Assembly: GCA_946479435.1 (NCBI GenBank)
Contig: CAMLFX010000026.1
Span: 1-33,818 of the forward strand
Direction of reading: 5' to 3'
Length of the DNA: 33,818 nucleotides
Source: an uncultured Sphingobacteriales bacterium
GTDB taxonomy: Bacteria > Bacteroidota > Bacteroidia > Chitinophagales > Chitinophagaceae
Shown: positions 30,760 to 33,818 of the stretch, piece by piece
How the letters are laid out: each line of letters starts with the position of its first letter
Numbering within the stretch: position 1 is the stretch's first letter
The notes under the pieces: generated by a model
Told to the model about the DNA's origin: nothing
Database searches by the model: none
The model's input: the letters and a program-made list of their open reading frames with translations, nothing else
Program-made: the position numbers and the translations under genes

Positions 30760-31593
30760 TCAAGACTTGGGCTCGGTTGGTTCGCTTTCAGTGCCACCGG
30801 GCAACTTTACCTCGAAATCCCTGAGGGTTTTACTAACATCCCCTTGCAGCAACAATTGGCCATTGTTTGCCATACTTCTTAAACGCCAGCCTAAATACAA
30901 GTCGCCGGTAGGTATGCCGTATTTATTTATAGCCTGGTTAACAATTTTATGCGCTTTTTGAAACTGTTGGGAGCAAAAGCTAAGTAATTGGCTATCGTAA
31001 TAATCTTCGCTTTGAGAAGAGAGTTTTTTTCCACCGCCATGTGTACGGATGCCAGCATTATCCTCTACCAGTTTGCGCCATTCTTCACCATCCACTTCTA
31101 CCTCTGCAGGCGTAACCACACGGGCAAGTTTCCTTGCTTTCACTAATTCCTTAGGTAATATTTCACTGATATTTTTAGGGTAGAAGACCTTACCATTTTC
31201 ATCCAAAAACGGCAGATTGGCAATATTTGCCAGGTAAAATCTACCTATATGTTTTGACAGATAGGGCAACATCCAATGATAAGCAGTAACGTCTGCGGGT
31301 GCGGGCGCCATCCAGAACCAGGCTTGTACACCCTCATCTTTGTACATCGCGTTCGATATTTCCAGCAAACGCTCCATATCCTCCACCTCTACCGGATTTT
31401 TCTCATTGATGACTACTTGCTGCCAGAAACCGCTACGCAAAGCACTGAAGCTACTACCTTCTTCTTTCTGAAGCGGGCCGACATGCAATATATCTTTCAA
31501 TACAACTACCTCACCCTGCATAGATGGTTCAGACATTACGGCTTCCTGAAGCGGTGTCGCAGCCATATCTCCAACAACTATATGATAGATCAT
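30760..31593 (-). CDS. DUF1835 domain-containing protein
   Basis: 277 residues, no signal peptide. The N-terminus (MIYHIVVGDMAATPLQEAV) and the segment VVVLKDILHVGPL are the DUF1835 signature, and the C-terminal half (about 195-265, DYYDSQLLSFCSQQFQKAHKIVNQAI, then GDLYLGWRLRSMANNGQLLLQGD) matches the DUF3658 companion domain. Function is not established. The tail is acidic and Pro/Glu-rich (GGTESEPTEPKS). It is the first gene of the minus-strand run and may be translated from a leaderless mRNA because a TATTTTTG box ends 5 nt before the ATG. Confidence 0.85.
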   Translation of the reverse strand: MIYHIVVGDMAATPLQEAVMSEPSMQGEVVVLKDILHVGPLQKEEGSSFSALRSGFWQQVVINEKNPVEVEDMERLLEISNAMYKDEGVQAWFWMAPAPADVTAYHWMLPYLSKHIGRFYLANIANLPFLDENGKVFYPKNISEILPKELVKARKLARVVTPAEVEVDGEEWRKLVEDNAGIRTHGGGKKLSSQSEDYYDSQLLSFCSQQFQKAHKIVNQAINKYGIPTGDLYLGWRLRSMANNGQLLLQGDVSKTLRDFEVKLPGGTESEPTEPKS

Positions 31594-31598
31594 GAGGG

Positions 31599-31606
31599 CA
31601 AAAATA
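31599..31606 (-). promoter_or_regulatory. Putative -7 box (TATTTTTG) of the DUF1835 gene
   Basis: TATTTTTG on the minus strand matches TAnnTTTG and ends 5 nt before the start codon at 31593, so the transcript should begin at or very near the ATG. A small CCACA/TGTGG inverted repeat lies further upstream at about 31640-31652. Confidence 0.4.
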
Positions 31607-31726
31607 ATGGGATGAGGTTAAAAATCCAGTATGCGTTTAACCACAATATGTGGATATAGTAACACAACTACAAATACAGGGTTATTTCAATAGATTACTA
31701 TAACACCTTATTAATAGTAAAAATTA

Positions 31727-31734
31727 TAAATTTG
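31727..31734 (+). promoter_or_regulatory. Putative -7 box (TAAATTTG) of paaZ
   Basis: TAAATTTG fits TAnnTTTG and lies 21 nt before the ATG at 31756. It overlaps the alternative TTG start at 31732, which argues against that start. No clear TTG element at 19-21 nt. Confidence 0.45.
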
Positions 31735-31755
31735 TGCCTTGCAAAAAACGATATA

Positions 31756-33810
31756 ATGGCTGTAACACAATTAAAGAACTACGCTGAAGGTAAGTGGGTG
31801 ACTGCAAAACAGGAAGGAGATGTACTATATAATGCTATAACAGGCGATTCGATATATACAGCCAGCAGCGAGGGATTGGATTTTGGTGCAATGATGGATT
31901 ATGCACGCAAAGTGGGTGGACCCGCTTTGCGCAAACTAACTTTCCACCAAAGAGGGCGCATGCTAAAAGCTTTGGCTATGCACCTGATGGAGAAAAAAGA
32001 ATATTTCTACAAGATAAGTTCATATACAGGTGCTACACGTGTTGACTCGTGGGTAGATATAGAAGGTGGTATTGGTAATTTATTTGCCAATGCAAGTTTG
32101 CGTCGCCAGTTTCCTGACGAACGTTTTTATGTAGATGGCGAAGCGGCAAAACTTTCGAAGAATGGCACATTCATTGGCCACCACATTATGGTGCCGCGCG
32201 AAGGTGTTGCCATACATATCAATGCATTCAACTTTCCTGTATGGGGTATGCTGGAAAAAATAGCTGTGAATTTAATGGCGGGTGTACCTGCAATAGTAAA
32301 ACCGGCTACGCTTACTTCTTACCTTACAGAAGCAGTATTTGAAGAGATCATCAAATCGAACATATTACCTGAAGGCTCACTGCAATTGATTTGTGGCTCT
32401 GCAAGGGGCATACTGGATACTGTTGAAACACAGGACGTGGTTACATTCACGGGTTCTGCAGAAACAGGCCGTAAATTAAAATCGCATCCACGCATATTAT
32501 CGGAAGCTGTTCCTTTCAACCTGGAAGCTGATTCTTTGAACTGTTGTGTGTTAGGGCCAGATGTTCAACCGGGCTCAGCAGAGTTTGATATTTTCATAAA
32601 AGAAGTAACACGCGAGATAACTACTAAAGCAGGACAAAAATGTACGGCTATCCGCCGTATAATGGTACCTTCTGATAGAGTTGAAGATGTGCAGATAGCA
32701 TTGGGCAAACGCCTGAAAAGCACAACTCTTGGCGACCCGAGCGTAGAAGGTGTGCGCATGGGGCCTTTAGCAGGTATTGCACAGCGCGATGAAGTACGTG
32801 AACGAGTACAGCAACTTGCTAAAAGCCAACAAATAATAATAGGAGATCTTGAGAACTTTGAAGTTGTAGGAGGTAATAAAGAAAAGGGCGCCTTTTTCTC
32901 ACCCTTGGTATTTCTGAATAACGATCCATTTAAAAATACCGACTGCCACAACATAGAAGCGTTTGGCCCGGTATCTACGCTAATGCCCTATAATACACTT
33001 GATGAAGCTATTGAACTGGCACGAATGGGTAAAGGTTCGTTGGTATGTTCTGTAGTAACTGCCGATGATGAAGTAGCTAAAGAATTTGTATTAGGCACTG
33101 CAACCATGCACGGACGTATACTGGTGCTAAACAGTGATTGCGCTAAAGAAAGTACAGGTCATGGTTCGCCAATGCCATTACTGGTACACGGCGGCCCCGG
33201 TCGCGCAGGTGGGGGTGAGGAGATGGGTGGTAAGCGCGGTATATTGCACTACTTGCAACGGACTGCCATACAAGGTTCACCTACAACGATCACGCGCATC
33301 ACCAATGTTTATCAACAAGGCGCCAAACAAAACGAAACAGAAGTTCACCCATTCCGTAAATACTTTGAAGACCTGAAAATAAGTGACACAGTTATTACAC
33401 ATAAGCATACTGTAACTGAAGCAGACATCACTAACTTCGCTAATGTGAGTGGCGATAACTTCTATGCGCACATGGATGCTACTTCTTTAGAAGGCACCAT
33501 ATTCGAAGGAAGAGTTGCTCACGGTTATTTCGTTCTTGCAAAAGCGGCAGGTTTGTTTGTTGACCCGAAGAAAGGCCCTGTGTTATTGAACTACGGTATT
33601 GATGAAGCCAGGTTCACAAAGCCTGTATATCCCGGTATGACGATAGGCGTAAAGCTTACCGTAAAAGAGAAGACAGACCAGGAAAAGCGCAGCGAAGACG
33701 ATGTAGCGAAGGGCATAGTTAAGTGGTTAGTAGATGTGTATGATGAAACAGGAGAAACCGTTGCGATAGCTACTATCCTCACTATGGTAAAAAAGAGGAA
33801 CCAGGACTAA
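31756..33810 (+). CDS. paaZ: Bifunctional PaaZ: aldehyde dehydrogenase and MaoC-like hydratase
   Basis: 684 residues. In phenylacetate degradation PaaZ opens the oxepin-CoA ring (hydratase half) and oxidises the resulting semialdehyde with NADP+ (dehydrogenase half). Residues about 1-520 are an ALDH fold with Asn159 (NAFNFP), Glu257 (NLEADS) and the nucleophile Cys296 (GQKCTAIRR); these positions match the well-studied E. coli enzyme to within a residue or so. Residues about 540-684 are a MaoC hot-dog hydratase with TNFANVSGDNFYAHMD and GRVAHGYF, carrying the catalytic Asp/His pair. No other paa gene is in the window; the downstream side lies outside it. The start at 31756 gives the usual N-terminus. 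Confidence 0.94.
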   Translation: MAVTQLKNYAEGKWVTAKQEGDVLYNAITGDSIYTASSEGLDFGAMMDYARKVGGPALRKLTFHQRGRMLKALAMHLMEKKEYFYKISSYTGATRVDSWVDIEGGIGNLFANASLRRQFPDERFYVDGEAAKLSKNGTFIGHHIMVPREGVAIHINAFNFPVWGMLEKIAVNLMAGVPAIVKPATLTSYLTEAVFEEIIKSNILPEGSLQLICGSARGILDTVETQDVVTFTGSAETGRKLKSHPRILSEAVPFNLEADSLNCCVLGPDVQPGSAEFDIFIKEVTREITTKAGQKCTAIRRIMVPSDRVEDVQIALGKRLKSTTLGDPSVEGVRMGPLAGIAQRDEVRERVQQLAKSQQIIIGDLENFEVVGGNKEKGAFFSPLVFLNNDPFKNTDCHNIEAFGPVSTLMPYNTLDEAIELARMGKGSLVCSVVTADDEVAKEFVLGTATMHGRILVLNSDCAKESTGHGSPMPLLVHGGPGRAGGGEEMGGKRGILHYLQRTAIQGSPTTITRITNVYQQGAKQNETEVHPFRKYFEDLKISDTVITHKHTVTEADITNFANVSGDNFYAHMDATSLEGTIFEGRVAHGYFVLAKAAGLFVDPKKGPVLLNYGIDEARFTKPVYPGMTIGVKLTVKEKTDQEKRSEDDVAKGIVKWLVDVYDETGETVAIATILTMVKKRNQD

Positions 33811-33818
33811 AATACTTT

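Overview
The window looks like chromosomal DNA of a Bacteroidota bacterium, most likely of the Chitinophagaceae or a close relative. The reasons are several TAnnTTTG -7 promoter boxes (two with a TTG element exactly 19 nt upstream), the near absence of Shine-Dalgarno sequences, a DUF5686 protein, bacillithiol synthesis (BshC), a fused PaaZ, a folC-tonB arrangement, and lipoproteins and small beta-barrels of Bacteroidota type. Assignment below phylum is my inference from protein style; no search was run.

Layout. 1-210: C-terminal end of a cysteine hydrolase. 215-650: non-coding stretch filled with imperfect palindromic repeats. 652-2415 (minus): ECF sigma factor, membrane anti-sigma-like protein with three PxGYFDxLP repeats, and a small exported LTPEQ-type protein. 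2503-5351: fmt, aroQ (convergent, overlapping fmt by 36 bp), and a marR-xerD pair. 5587-7198: a lipoprotein, then a second marR with a DUF1772-like membrane protein behind a clear operator. 7252-11378 (minus): mrdA (PBP2), rodA and an MBL-fold hydrolase. 11563-11633: tRNA-Gln(UUG) with textbook promoter and terminator. 11700-13688: a DUF481 barrel and a CPA2 antiporter. 13698-18020 (minus): trpS, a deoxynucleoside kinase and a DUF5686 outer-membrane protein. 18117-20000: an Nramp transporter fused to a universal-stress domain, with a composite promoter/operator. 20046-22342 (minus): bshC and a small porin-like barrel. 22478-26568: radC, a Gfo/Idh/MocA oxidoreductase, a lipoprotein and a polyprenyl-phosphate sugar transferase. 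26545-31593 (minus): a run of DUF1835 protein, membrane protein, radical SAM protein, TonB-like protein and folC. 31756-33810: paaZ.

Most genes are housekeeping: translation (fmt, trpS, tRNA-Gln), cell elongation (mrdA-rodA), chromosome dimer resolution (xerD), folate, shikimate and nucleotide salvage, and bacillithiol. Accessory interest lies in regulation and envelope biology. I see no phage, transposase, CRISPR array, toxin-antitoxin pair or recognisable defence system. I did not find a clearly new system. The best leads are the three-half-site operator embedded in the Nramp-USP promoter, the repeat-bearing anti-sigma protein, the radical SAM protein with extra cysteines in a membrane/TonB gene run, and a set of genes whose -7 box lies only 5-9 nt from the start codon, which predicts leaderless or nearly leaderless mRNAs.
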